Assembly (NCBI GenBank): GCA_021774575.1 | Contig: JAJFIX010000037.1 | Location: forward strand, 1 to 64,000 | Direction of reading: 5' to 3' | Origin: Alphaproteobacteria bacterium | Lineage (GTDB): Bacteria > Pseudomonadota > Alphaproteobacteria > UBA6615 | Length of the DNA stretch: 64,000 nucleotides | In this document: positions 27,749 to 37,324 of the stretch, one piece after another | Position numbering within the stretch: position 1 is the stretch's first letter | How the letters are laid out: every line of letters begins with the position of its first letter | Program-made: the position numbers and the translations under genes | The notes under the pieces: model-generated | Databases searched by the model: none | What the model was told of the DNA's origin: nothing | Seen by the model: only the letters and a program-made list of their open reading frames with translations

Positions 27749-27914
27749 AGCTGACCGACAACCAGCAAAACAAGAACTTTATGAAAAGTTTGGCCGCCGC
27801 ACCCGGTGCCGCCTCCGTCTCGATGTTGTGAAATTTTGGTGATTACCGAGAAGCTCGGTATTGAACCACGCGAAATTATTGATCGTACGGCTTGGCATAG
27901 CATAACGAGATGAG
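27749..27914 (+). pseudogene. degenerate paralogue of the 23752 XRE regulator (internal deletion and frameshift)
   Basis: atgaccaag...tttatgaaaagtttggccgccgcacccggtgccg...tctcgatgttgtg...gagaagctcggtattgaaccacgcgaaattattgat...cataacgagatgag aligns by eye with 23752-24000. Confidence 0.7.
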
Positions 27915-28131
27915 ATTGAAACGCTTCCCAGTTTAGCGCAGCAGGCCAGGCAGGTTTACCATCCTTTTTCACTGACGTGTAGTGACTTTCAAATTGAAGA
28001 TTTCGTTCCCCCGGGGGGCGTGCTTTAAGCTGCCCTTTGCCAGGGTGGTCGTCCAGCCTCTTTGGGCTTGCCGGTTGGGCGCCCGTCTTGCATAAACACA
28101 CCCATCAATCGAAAATTAGGAGTACGAATTC

Positions 28132-28695
28132 ATGGCTATTTTCCCCGTTCATACGCTCGAGACCGTTCCCGATGACTCGCGGGAGCAGGCGGAAAAGACG
28201 GCGGAGCGGTTCGGGTTTTTGCCTAATCTGGTGGCGGTGATGGCGGAATCGGCGGGGGTCATGGAAGGCTATGAGACCCTGCATAAATTGTTGATGACCA
28301 AGACCGGGTTCACCCCGGCCGAGGTTCAATTGCTGGCACTGACGATCAGTCGGCGCAATGGTTGCACTTATTGTATTGCCGCCCATTCCTGGCGCGCCGC
28401 CCAATCAAAAGGCATGGTGCCGACGATCGAATCTATCCGCACTGATCAGCCGATTGCCGATCCGAAGATGGCGGCCTTGGCCGACTTTGCCAATCTGATG
28501 CTCGATAAGCAGGGGCGGCTCGACGAGGAAGACATCAAGCCCTTCCTCGCCGCCGGTTTTGAACGACGTCAAGTGATGGAAGTTGTCCTGGCGATTGCCT
28601 GGAAAACCTTGAGCAATTACGTCAACCATATGGCCGACACGCCGCTCGACGACATGTTCCAAGAAACCAAATGGGAAAACCCCGACGCGTCTTAG
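28132..28695 (+). CDS. carboxymuconolactone decarboxylase/AhpD family (peroxidase-related) protein
   Basis: PAEVQLLALTISRRNGCTYCIAAHSWRA (CxxC...H AhpD motif). Confidence 0.85.
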   Translation: MAIFPVHTLETVPDDSREQAEKTAERFGFLPNLVAVMAESAGVMEGYETLHKLLMTKTGFTPAEVQLLALTISRRNGCTYCIAAHSWRAAQSKGMVPTIESIRTDQPIADPKMAALADFANLMLDKQGRLDEEDIKPFLAAGFERRQVMEVVLAIAWKTLSNYVNHMADTPLDDMFQETKWENPDAS

Positions 28696-28735
28696 TTTAG
28701 GCGGGGCCTGGGTTTAGGCGGGGCCTGGGCCCAGA

Positions 28736-29626
28736 TTAACTGACCTTGTTGACGATCTCGCCGATGCCTTCGATGGCAACGGTGACCTCGTCGCCGGGCT
28801 GGAGGAATTTCTTCGGGTTGAAACCGATGCCGACACCCAACGGCGTTCCAGTGCCGATAATGTCACCGGGTTGCAGGGTGATGGTTTTTGAAATGGTTTC
28901 GATCAGCGTCGGGATGTCGAAAATCAAGCCCGAGATTTGCGTCTTTTGGCGAGGCTCACCATTGACCGTTGTGGTCAGCTGCTTATTCTCGATATCGGGC
29001 AGTTCGTCGGCGGTCACCAGGCTTGGGCCCATCGGACAATAGGTGTCGACGCTTTTGCCGAGGAACCATTGCCGGTGACGGACCTGCAAGTCGCGCGCGG
29101 TAACGTCGTTCATGACCGAGTAGCCATAGACATGGCTCATCGCATCGCTCTTGGCAATACCCTGGCCGCCGGTGCCGATCACTACCGCCAATTCGCCCTC
29201 ATAATCGGTTGTGTCCGTGGGGTCGAGGGAGGCTTCGATATCGTCATAAGGGCCTGTCACCGAGGTCGGCGCCTTGGTGAAGATGATCGGAAATTCGGGG
29301 ATGGGCGAATCCGTAGCGGTGCTGTCGAACCCGCTATTGTGAAATTCCGAGGCGTGGTCGTGATAATTCTTGCCGACGCACATCAGATTGCGCGGTGGCA
29401 CCGGAAACGGTGCCAGCAGTTTGACCTCTGCACGGGCAATGGCGGCGCCTTTGCCAGCTTCCAGGGCGGCTTTGGCTCGGGACAACCCGTCATCGCCTAA
29501 CTGTACGAGCGCCAGCATATCGTTGGGCAGTGAGGCATCGATTTTCGGTAAATCGACAATGTCGCCGGCAGCGTCAAATGCGCCGAGCCGCGTCTCGCCA
29601 TTAATCATGAATGTTACCAATTGCAT
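28736..29626 (-). CDS. fumarylacetoacetate hydrolase family protein
   Basis: NLMCVGKNYHDHASEF, DYEGELAVVIG, YSVMNDVTARDLQ, LQPGDIIGTGTPLGVGIGF. Confidence 0.92.
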   Translation of the reverse strand: MQLVTFMINGETRLGAFDAAGDIVDLPKIDASLPNDMLALVQLGDDGLSRAKAALEAGKGAAIARAEVKLLAPFPVPPRNLMCVGKNYHDHASEFHNSGFDSTATDSPIPEFPIIFTKAPTSVTGPYDDIEASLDPTDTTDYEGELAVVIGTGGQGIAKSDAMSHVYGYSVMNDVTARDLQVRHRQWFLGKSVDTYCPMGPSLVTADELPDIENKQLTTTVNGEPRQKTQISGLIFDIPTLIETISKTITLQPGDIIGTGTPLGVGIGFNPKKFLQPGDEVTVAIEGIGEIVNKVS

Positions 29627-29777
29627 CTTTTGCTACCACTTCCATTTAAATAGGTGTCGGGCAAGCCTCTTCGTCGAGTGGCTTGTCCGGTTATGCGCGG
29701 CGGGATACTTAACCAATCCAAAACTATCGTCAATAACCATTTGGACTGACTGGGCGCCGGTTAGGCGCCGATTTGAC

Positions 29778-30911
29778 CTAACTTTCCAGCCCAGCCATGA
29801 GCTCGTCCGGTTCGATCGGCAGCAACACTTCTTGCCCACGCTTGGCCGATAGATCCATTGCCATGGTCAGTAGCAAATTTCGGTGACCCTCGGTGGCGGT
29901 GGCATGGGGGGTTTTTTTGCCCGAGTAAATTCGCTGGAACCAAGAATTTGTTTCCTCGCGCAGCGGGCCCCATAATTCGCCGCCATACATATCGCCCGGC
30001 GGAAAGCTGGTCAGAAAGTCGACACCGCGTTGGACTTTCAGGTCCAGCCCGTCGGGGTTATATGCTGGGCCTTGGGGGATTTCGGTCGCCAGGATCGTGT
30101 CGCGATGAGTGTCTTCAATATCAATGACCCCCTTGGTGCCGACGATGCCGATCTCCAGCCCGTAAACGGCGCCCGGCCATGCAGTGGGCAAGGACCAGCA
30201 AATATTCATTGACCAAATGGCGCCGTCTTCCATGGTAAAGACACCGAAGGTCGCATCCTTGGTGCCGAGGTCGCTCATCACCCGGTCGGTGGATCTGGCA
30301 AAGACAGAGACAGGCTTGGCCGCATCGCCCATTAACCACAGGCACATATCAAGGCTGTGAGTTCCCGAAACCACCATTGGCGTGAGAAAACGGCGGTCCT
30401 GGGTTAGGCGCACTTCGCCGGTCGGCGCCATCCGGTTCATAAAGGCGCGGGTGACGGCCGCCGTCACGTCGCCGATCTGGCCGGTCACGATCCGTTCCTT
30501 GGTCGCCAGGAAACGTCGGCGGAAACGCTGGGTGTAGCCGACCACGGCATCGATGTCGGCGGCGGTGATTGCGGCCAATACTTGGGCCGATTCCCTGGCA
30601 TCGGTTGCCAGAGGTTTTTCAATCAACATCGGCACGCCCCGGTCGACCGCGGCCAAGGTGGGTTCGACATGACTCCAGGTCGAGGTTGCGATGATCACTG
30701 CGTCAACTTCTGGCCGGGCGATCAGTTCGCGAAAATCGGTAGTGAAATAATCGGCATCAATGTCGTTCTTAAGTTTCTTCCCCAAATCTTCATTTATGTC
30801 GGCAAGCCCGATCCAGCCAATCCCCGGAAAATCTTTGGCCAGGGTTGAGCGCATTCGTCCGACCACACCGCAGCCGATAACGGCCAGCCCGAGTTCTTTT
30901 CTATTCGCCAT
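29778..30911 (-). CDS. Gfo/Idh/MocA family oxidoreductase
   Basis: LGLAVIGCGVVGRMRSTLA, DAVIIATSTWSHVEPTLAAVDRGVPMLIEKPLATD; internal ATG 30911 chosen over the 31022 ORF start. Confidence 0.9.
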   Translation of the reverse strand: MANRKELGLAVIGCGVVGRMRSTLAKDFPGIGWIGLADINEDLGKKLKNDIDADYFTTDFRELIARPEVDAVIIATSTWSHVEPTLAAVDRGVPMLIEKPLATDARESAQVLAAITAADIDAVVGYTQRFRRRFLATKERIVTGQIGDVTAAVTRAFMNRMAPTGEVRLTQDRRFLTPMVVSGTHSLDMCLWLMGDAAKPVSVFARSTDRVMSDLGTKDATFGVFTMEDGAIWSMNICWSLPTAWPGAVYGLEIGIVGTKGVIDIEDTHRDTILATEIPQGPAYNPDGLDLKVQRGVDFLTSFPPGDMYGGELWGPLREETNSWFQRIYSGKKTPHATATEGHRNLLLTMAMDLSAKRGQEVLLPIEPDELMAGLES

Positions 30912-31047
30912 TTTTTCCCATTCCACTGTTGCCAATTTTTGCGTGTTAAACCGTATGAATACAGGCTGGTGGCGGCTAGTATGCAGCGCCACTGCTGTTA
31001 TGGTCCCATGATAGCGCATCATTCATCTATACGCTCGGGAGATTGTC

Positions 31048-31872
31048 ATGAGTTTTGTCCGTTATGAAAATAATTCCGGACCGGCTGTTGGATATGTGGC
31101 TGACGGGCGGCTTTACCCGGTGCCTTCTGCCAGTTTGACCGAGGCGCTCATGGGCCCCAATCCGACCGTGTCGGGTGACGGGCAGCCGATTGGTGATGTG
31201 ACGCTGCTTCCCGCCCTCGATCCCGAGGCGAAAATTTTGTGTGTCGCCTTAAATTATGTCAATCACGCCAAAGAGGCCAATCAGGGCATTCCAGAGACGC
31301 CGATTATCTTTTTTAAGAGCCAGGAGGCGATGATTGCCGCCGAAGCCGATATCGTCACACCGCCGATTGTCACCAAATTGGATTATGAGGGTGAGCTCGC
31401 GATCATCATCGGCAAGCCTGGCTATGACATCGCTAAGGACGATGTGTGGGACCATATTGCCGGGGTGACATGTTTTAACGATATCTCCGCACGCAACCTG
31501 TTGATGGTGAAAGCGGGTGAGAAAACACATATCGACTGGTTCTCGGGTAAATCCATTGGTGCGTCCACCCCGATGGGTCCCGAGGTCGTGCCAACGGCGG
31601 AAATCATAGACGCGCTGAAGGCAAAAACAATCCATGTGACGACCAAAGTTAATGGAGAAATGCGCCAGGACGCATCGATTGACGACATGATTTTCGATAT
31701 TCCGACGATTGTGGCGTTCGCCTCCAGCCGCGTTGAATTGCGTGCCGGTGATGTTATCGCCACCGGTACGCCCCCCGGTGTCGGTCTGGCCGACGGCCGC
31801 TATCTTGCAAGGGGGGACGTCGTTGAAGTTGGGGTTACCGGGTTGCTCAGTTTGAAAAACACAGTTGCCTAA
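31048..31872 (+). CDS. fumarylacetoacetate hydrolase family protein (second, diverged)
   Basis: KILCVALNYVNHAKEAN, DYEGELAIIIGKPG, GVTCFNDISARNL, LRAGDVIATGTPPGVGLA. Confidence 0.92.
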   Translation: MSFVRYENNSGPAVGYVADGRLYPVPSASLTEALMGPNPTVSGDGQPIGDVTLLPALDPEAKILCVALNYVNHAKEANQGIPETPIIFFKSQEAMIAAEADIVTPPIVTKLDYEGELAIIIGKPGYDIAKDDVWDHIAGVTCFNDISARNLLMVKAGEKTHIDWFSGKSIGASTPMGPEVVPTAEIIDALKAKTIHVTTKVNGEMRQDASIDDMIFDIPTIVAFASSRVELRAGDVIATGTPPGVGLADGRYLARGDVVEVGVTGLLSLKNTVA

Positions 31873-32076
31873 CAGTAAGTCGCCTATCGAAGCTGAATTT
31901 TATCCCCGGATATAGTACCTAATATGTTGTAAATAAGGGCGTTTCTGATTGGGCGCGTATCGTATCTGATTGCATGTTTCGTACGGTCGCTTCGTTTGTC
32001 AGTCGGCCACCGTCACCTGGGGATCTGCCGTTTGATAGGACGCCGTTTAGTTGGTTGTAGACCAATAGGGCATTCT

Positions 32077-32114
32077 TCTTATATAAGACCAGAGAGCGTT
32101 CTCTTATATAAGAG
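32077..32114. promoter_or_regulatory. two copies of TCTTATATAAGA palindrome, 25 bp apart start-to-start, upstream of the ABC operon
   Basis: 32077-32088 and 32102-32113; the second extends to the perfect 14-bp CTCTTATATAAGAG (32101-32114). Confidence 0.65.
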
Positions 32115-32139
32115 CGCCGTCTAACCATGGGAGGAAGCA

Positions 32140-33159
32140 TTGAAGATACTTCAAAAGACGATCCTATCGGCTGTCGCCGCGCTAGGTGTGGCAGCTGGAT
32201 CTGCATCCGTGCAGGCTCAAAATATGGATGTTGTTATCGGCGCGGCAGGCAATGTGGGCGGCATGGTAGTCTTTGTCGCGCAAGGCAAAGGCTTTTTTGC
32301 CGCACATGGACTGAATGCGACGGTTGAGCTTCGCAGTACCGGAGCACAATTGTCGGCGTCGATCGCGGCCAATGAAATCGATTTTGCCCCGGCGGCGTTC
32401 ACCAACCTGCCCGTGGCACTCGAAAGAGGCCTCGAATTGCGGGGCGTAGTTGGCTATTTCGGCAGTCATTTTTCGTCTCCGACACATGATAGCAACGTTG
32501 CAATCATTGCCCACCCCGATTCCGGCGTGAATTCGGTTGCCGATATGAGGGGAAAGACCGTTGGAGTCACATTTGGCTCGACGGGCGACTTGTATCTCCA
32601 AGAAGTCCTCAAGGCCAACGGACTGAGCATCGACGATATCGATCGGATTAATGTCGGTCCGCCAGACCATGTTGCAACTCTGGATTCTGGTGGTGTGGAT
32701 GTCGTTGTCTCTTGGGAGCCGAATGCCACACTGACTTTGGATACGGTCGAAGGTTCGACCACGGTCAGCCGCGGCGGCGGCTTTGTATGCTTCTGTGCCG
32801 TAATGCATGGCAAGCCCGATACCGTTAACGACAACCCGGCCCGTACACAGGCATTTGTAGATGCCATGTCTGAAGCCGCGTTTTGGTTGCGCAATCCGGA
32901 CAATGCTGTTGAGGCCGGTGAGATTGGTGCCCGCTTCATTCGCGGCGCGACTGCCGATTTGGTACGCCGGACGTCTGGTAATCTCGTCTACGATGCGCGC
33001 ATCGGCGGCGGTACAGCGCAGGCATTTAACGATTCGGTCGATTTGTTGATCGCCCAAGATAAAATGGAGGCTCCCTACGATCCTGCACTTTATCTTGATA
33101 CGACGTTCGTTGACGACACGATTAGCCGTCATCCGGAGTGGTTTGCTGATCTGAACTAG
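32140..33159 (+). CDS. ABC transporter substrate-binding protein (NMT1/SsuA-like)
   Basis: TTG start after gggaggaagca; signal peptide MKILQKTILSAVAALGVAAGSASVQAQ; AANEIDFAPAAFTNLPVALERG, MRGKTVGVTFGSTGDLYLQEVLKANGL. Confidence 0.85.
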   Translation: MKILQKTILSAVAALGVAAGSASVQAQNMDVVIGAAGNVGGMVVFVAQGKGFFAAHGLNATVELRSTGAQLSASIAANEIDFAPAAFTNLPVALERGLELRGVVGYFGSHFSSPTHDSNVAIIAHPDSGVNSVADMRGKTVGVTFGSTGDLYLQEVLKANGLSIDDIDRINVGPPDHVATLDSGGVDVVVSWEPNATLTLDTVEGSTTVSRGGGFVCFCAVMHGKPDTVNDNPARTQAFVDAMSEAAFWLRNPDNAVEAGEIGARFIRGATADLVRRTSGNLVYDARIGGGTAQAFNDSVDLLIAQDKMEAPYDPALYLDTTFVDDTISRHPEWFADLN

Positions 33160-33275
33160 ATCGCCATTCTGAAATTTTCAGAAGACAGTCTTCCTGGGGA
33201 CGCGGGGCATTTCAGCCTCGCGTCCTTAGCGAAGGTGTTCGTGAATTGGATTAATTTTCGACTGATTGAGATATC

Positions 33276-34067
33276 ATGAGCGCGAAGCTAATTGTTCAAG
33301 GTCTGACTCACCATTATCCCGATGAATACACCGGCGAAACGGTTCATGCCCTCGACGCGATCGATCTTAAGGTCGAGGAAGGCGAATTGGTTACCGTTGT
33401 CGGACCGAGTGGTTGTGGCAAGTCGACACTACTTAATATTTTGGCAGGCTTACTGCCCTACGAGGCCGGGGCAGTCAGTGTCGACGGTGTGCCCATTAGA
33501 GGCCCTGGGTCCGACCGAGGCGTCGTGTTCCAAGAACACGCTATTTTGCCCTGGCGCACAGTCACCCGGAATATTGGCCATGGCCTTGAAATCAAGAATG
33601 TACCCAAGCACGTGCGCGAGCCGAAGGTCCAGGCGTTTGTCGACCTCGTCGGTCTGACAGGATTTGAAGGCAAATATCCTCACGAGCTATCGGGCGGCAT
33701 GAAGCAGCGCTGCGCGGTGGCGCGTACATTGTGCGCCGACCCGGCAATCATGCTAATGGACGAGCCTTTTGCCGCAGTCGACGCGCAGACGCGGATCACG
33801 CTGCAAGAGGAACTGAATCGCATTGCAATTGCGACCAAAAAAACGATCATGTTTATCACCCATAGCGTTGACGAGGCGGCGTTCCTTGGCGATCGTTGTT
33901 TCGTTTTTTCGGCTCGGCCAGGGAAAATCAAAACCATCGTCGACATCGATATTCCAAGGGAGCGCAGAAACTGGAACGATATGAATGCTGACAGCGTTTT
34001 CCTAGCGGCGAGAGCTAGGATTCTCAAATTAGTGAGGGAGGAGGTCGCCGATGTGGTCGAAGAGTAG
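33276..34067 (+). CDS. ABC transporter ATP-binding protein (SsuB/TauB-like)
   Basis: GPSGCGKST (Walker A), LSGGMKQR signature, IMLMDEPFAAVD (Walker B). Confidence 0.93.
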   Translation: MSAKLIVQGLTHHYPDEYTGETVHALDAIDLKVEEGELVTVVGPSGCGKSTLLNILAGLLPYEAGAVSVDGVPIRGPGSDRGVVFQEHAILPWRTVTRNIGHGLEIKNVPKHVREPKVQAFVDLVGLTGFEGKYPHELSGGMKQRCAVARTLCADPAIMLMDEPFAAVDAQTRITLQEELNRIAIATKKTIMFITHSVDEAAFLGDRCFVFSARPGKIKTIVDIDIPRERRNWNDMNADSVFLAARARILKLVREEVADVVEE

Positions 34068-34185
34068 CGGCAACATGACTATCGACACCGATCGGCGCTA
34101 TTTGCTGTCGCACCAAAGTTTTATTCTGTTGCCGGCGCCTATTGGTTTGAAAAAATCAATCCATCGCGGATTGGGATGCGCATAG

Positions 34186-35058
34186 ATGTCTTACGTAGCG
34201 AAACCAGGGGGAGCGTCGTCCACAAAGCGTGCGCCCAAGCCGTCGTTGCTGTCGCGAGAGGGACTACATATTTTTCTTGCGCGCTGGCGGCATTCGGGCT
34301 TTGCATATGTTTTTAATATTCTGCTGACCGTCGTTATCGCTTTAACAATTTGGTCGCTAATTTCCTCTTTAATTACCAACCCTGGCCGATATCTGCCGTC
34401 GCCTTTTGTCGTTGCTCTATCGTCGGTCGATGTATTTTACAAGGGGCTGCTGCCCGCCTATTACGGCAATACATTGACCCGGCTCGTTTTGGGCAGCATC
34501 TTAGGTTTGTCGCTCGGTGTTCCGTTTGGTCTGCTTTTGGGGCTCAATCGGACAGTATCGGACATGTTTTATCCGATCATGAATTTTTTCCAGTCGGTTT
34601 CTGGGATAGCGATTTTTCCGATAATCATGATTTGGTGGGGTAATAGCGAAAAAACTGTCTTTATCGTAATTCTCTACACGTGTTTTTTCCCAATTGCTTT
34701 CAATGCATTGTCCGGGGTCAGGGGGGTTCCACTGACCTATGTAAATGCGGCACTCACTCTGGGCGCATCGCCGTTTCAGGTTGTTAAAGACGTTCTGTTG
34801 CCCGGGGCAATGCCCAATATAGCGACCGGAACGCGTCTGGGTATTGGCTTTGCATGGAGAGCTGTCATCGCAGGCGAAATGCTCGTCGGCCGCGAAGGCC
34901 TCGGCTGGATGATCTTTACTGCTCGGAGCGCTGATCTCACCGCTCAGATCATCCTTGGTATGGTTACAATCGGTGTCACTTGGATCATCCTCGACCACTA
35001 CCTTCTGCGACCATTTGAAAGAAGTACTATCGAAAAATGGGGGCTGGTGCTGAGATGA
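34186..35058 (+). CDS. ABC transporter permease (SsuC/TauC-like)
   Basis: EAA-type loop LTLGASPFQVVKDVLLPGAMPNIATGTRLGIGFAWRAVIAGEML. Confidence 0.9.
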   Translation: MSYVAKPGGASSTKRAPKPSLLSREGLHIFLARWRHSGFAYVFNILLTVVIALTIWSLISSLITNPGRYLPSPFVVALSSVDVFYKGLLPAYYGNTLTRLVLGSILGLSLGVPFGLLLGLNRTVSDMFYPIMNFFQSVSGIAIFPIIMIWWGNSEKTVFIVILYTCFFPIAFNALSGVRGVPLTYVNAALTLGASPFQVVKDVLLPGAMPNIATGTRLGIGFAWRAVIAGEMLVGREGLGWMIFTARSADLTAQIILGMVTIGVTWIILDHYLLRPFERSTIEKWGLVLR

Positions 35059-35963
35059 GTATCCAGAGTACGGGCGGGCCTTCGGTGCATAGTTCTGATG
35101 CCGCCAATTTTTTTCAGCGCGCTGCAATCGCCGTACAACGTCGCATCGGCCGGCAAAGAATCAGAGCCTTTTTATTGGGATCAATTCCGTTCGTTGCCAT
35201 ACTTTCCATTTGGTTTTTGAACGACATATTCGTATGGCGCCAGACCTACGAAATACCCAGTATGAAAGCCGTAGTTAAGTCATTCTTTCATTTGCAGAGA
35301 AATTGCCCGGGTATAATCGGCCTCCTGACCATGGACCGGGCATGCGGCATGACGAATCACATATTCGATAGCATCAGCCGGATGCTGCTTGCTGCGGTTA
35401 TCGGGTTGCCTGTCGGTATCGGGCTGGGCGTCTTGGCCGGGATGAACCGGACCATCTCGAAACTAGTCGAACCGATCGCCATATTTTTCAATTCTATTTC
35501 GGGTATTGCCTGGATACCGCTTGCGATCGTTTGGTTTGGCATCGGCTGGATGACGACCTTGTTCATCATTCTCAACACCGTCGTCTGGCTGATGTTCTTC
35601 AATGCGATGCTCGGCGTTCGGAGTATTGCGAAGGTCTACGAGCAAAGCGTTGCAACGATGGGTGGTAGCCGGTGGAACATCATCACCGACGTCTATTTGC
35701 CTGGCGCGATGCCGAGCATCATGACCGGGTTACGGATGAGCATGGGATTCGGCTGGCGAGCCCTGATCGCAGCGGAAATGATCGGCGGCGATTCTGGCCT
35801 TGGGTTTATGATTTTCAGCGCCGCAGCGGAATTTAGAATTGAACTTGTTTTCCTTGGAGTGATTCTCATTTCGCTGATTTGGATGGCTACTGACCGTTTC
35901 CTTTTCGTTCCGTTGGAGCGATGGACCGTTGAGCGATGGGGCCTAGTGTGGAAGCCGAGTTGA
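35055..35963 (+). CDS. ABC transporter permease (SsuC/TauC-like)
   Basis: ATMGGSRWNIITDVYLPGAMPSIMTGLRMSMGFGWRALIAAEMIGG; ATGA overlap with the preceding permease. Confidence 0.9.
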   Translation: MSIQSTGGPSVHSSDAANFFQRAAIAVQRRIGRQRIRAFLLGSIPFVAILSIWFLNDIFVWRQTYEIPSMKAVVKSFFHLQRNCPGIIGLLTMDRACGMTNHIFDSISRMLLAAVIGLPVGIGLGVLAGMNRTISKLVEPIAIFFNSISGIAWIPLAIVWFGIGWMTTLFIILNTVVWLMFFNAMLGVRSIAKVYEQSVATMGGSRWNIITDVYLPGAMPSIMTGLRMSMGFGWRALIAAEMIGGDSGLGFMIFSAAAEFRIELVFLGVILISLIWMATDRFLFVPLERWTVERWGLVWKPS

Positions 35964-35964
35964 T

Positions 35965-36333
35965 ATGAGCATTCAAGAAAACCTGGGAGTATTCAAAAGA
36001 CCAAGTTGGCATCACCGTCGTGACGCGCGGTTTGTGATCTTCGTCGCCGTCGTACTTGTTTTATATCATGGTCAAGGCCGTATATATGGGCCAGGGCGGA
36101 TTTCTGATCAGGTGAACGAAATGATCCATAACGGCGCCGAGCGGGTTGATCTGGTCGTGACGACCAAATTTCCAGCAGAAGAATTTCACATGGGTGTTTT
36201 TCAAAGAGTTGGCGGCATCCGCGGAGTTGCAGGAAATGAAACGCTGTTGTTTGGTGTAAAACCAAAAGACATTCGATCCATATCGCGTAAATACTGGGTC
36301 GAAAATATCGATCTTGCGCCCGCGGACGAATAG
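35965..36333 (+). CDS. hypothetical protein
   Basis: Starts 1 bp after the preceding stop codon in the ABC operon; no recognised domain. Confidence 0.45.
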   Translation: MSIQENLGVFKRPSWHHRRDARFVIFVAVVLVLYHGQGRIYGPGRISDQVNEMIHNGAERVDLVVTTKFPAEEFHMGVFQRVGGIRGVAGNETLLFGVKPKDIRSISRKYWVENIDLAPADE

Positions 36334-36461
36334 CGTCGCCGCAGGGCAATGAAATGCGTTAAAACCCGGACAAATTTTCGCAAACCTATCCGGATTAATT
36401 CGACTTTTTTTAGGTAATTTGCGCTTCAATTTGGTCTGGTTTCCGGCCGCCGCTCGAATGA

Positions 36462-37298
36462 TTGGATTCGGGCAAAGTGCCGGTACTACTGTTTTGGGAG
36501 AAAACCTTGGATCTGAGTTTAAAAGACAGGGTGGCCATCATTTCGGGCGGCAACAAGGGCCTAGGCGCCGCATCTGCCTTCATGTTAGCTGCTGAAGGCG
36601 CCAAGGTTTTTTTGACCGCGCGCAATGAAGAAGACCTCGAAAAAACCAAGTCGGCAATCGCTTCTAAACATCGGGTTGAGGTTGGCTATATTGCAGCTGA
36701 TATCACGAACGACGATGCCGGCGATAAAATCGTTGAGGCGGCTCTGGATAAATTTGGCCGAATTGACATCGTCGTCAATGGCGCGGGAGCGGCGCGGGGT
36801 GGCGAATTTCTCGCTATCGAAAACGCTGTTTGGCGTGACGCGTTTGAATTAAAATTTCTAGGCGCGGTAAAGTTAATTCGCGCCGTACTGCCACATATGC
36901 GGACGCAAAAATATGGGCGTATCGTCAATATTATCGGCATGTTTGGCCGCGAACCGGCGAAACAGGCCTTGCCAGCGTCGGCGGTGAATGCGGCGTTTCT
37001 AGCGCTGAATAAGGGACTGTCCCAGCAATATGGGGGCGATGGTATATTTGTGAACGCCGTCGATCCCGGACCGACAAAAAGTGAGCGGATCCTCCGTCTG
37101 TTTTCAGATATGGCCAAAGCCAAGGGGGTAACCCCGGAGGAACTTGAGGCGGGTTTCCGCCAACAAATTCCGATCGGCCGGTTGGGTGAATTGGATGAAG
37201 TCGCGCGTATCGTCACCTTCCTTGCCTCGGACGCATCGGGCAACGTCAACGGTACCGTTGTCGCCGTTGATGGTGGAATGACCAAGGGCCTGTTCTGA
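36462..37298 (+). CDS. SDR family oxidoreductase
   Basis: VAIISGGNKGLGAASAFMLAAEGAKVFLTARN, VVNGAGAA, C-terminal GNVNGTVVAVDGGMTKGLF; the true start may be TTG 36507. Confidence 0.88.
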   Translation: MDSGKVPVLLFWEKTLDLSLKDRVAIISGGNKGLGAASAFMLAAEGAKVFLTARNEEDLEKTKSAIASKHRVEVGYIAADITNDDAGDKIVEAALDKFGRIDIVVNGAGAARGGEFLAIENAVWRDAFELKFLGAVKLIRAVLPHMRTQKYGRIVNIIGMFGREPAKQALPASAVNAAFLALNKGLSQQYGGDGIFVNAVDPGPTKSERILRLFSDMAKAKGVTPEELEAGFRQQIPIGRLGELDEVARIVTFLASDASGNVNGTVVAVDGGMTKGLF

Positions 37299-37324
37299 GG
37301 AGTAAAGCGCGTGAGCGATAATCG

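Noticed and set aside
32182-33132. 316-aa minus-strand ORF
   Set aside because: Antisense to the substrate-binding protein, which has a signal peptide and operon context; composition typical of a shadow ORF.
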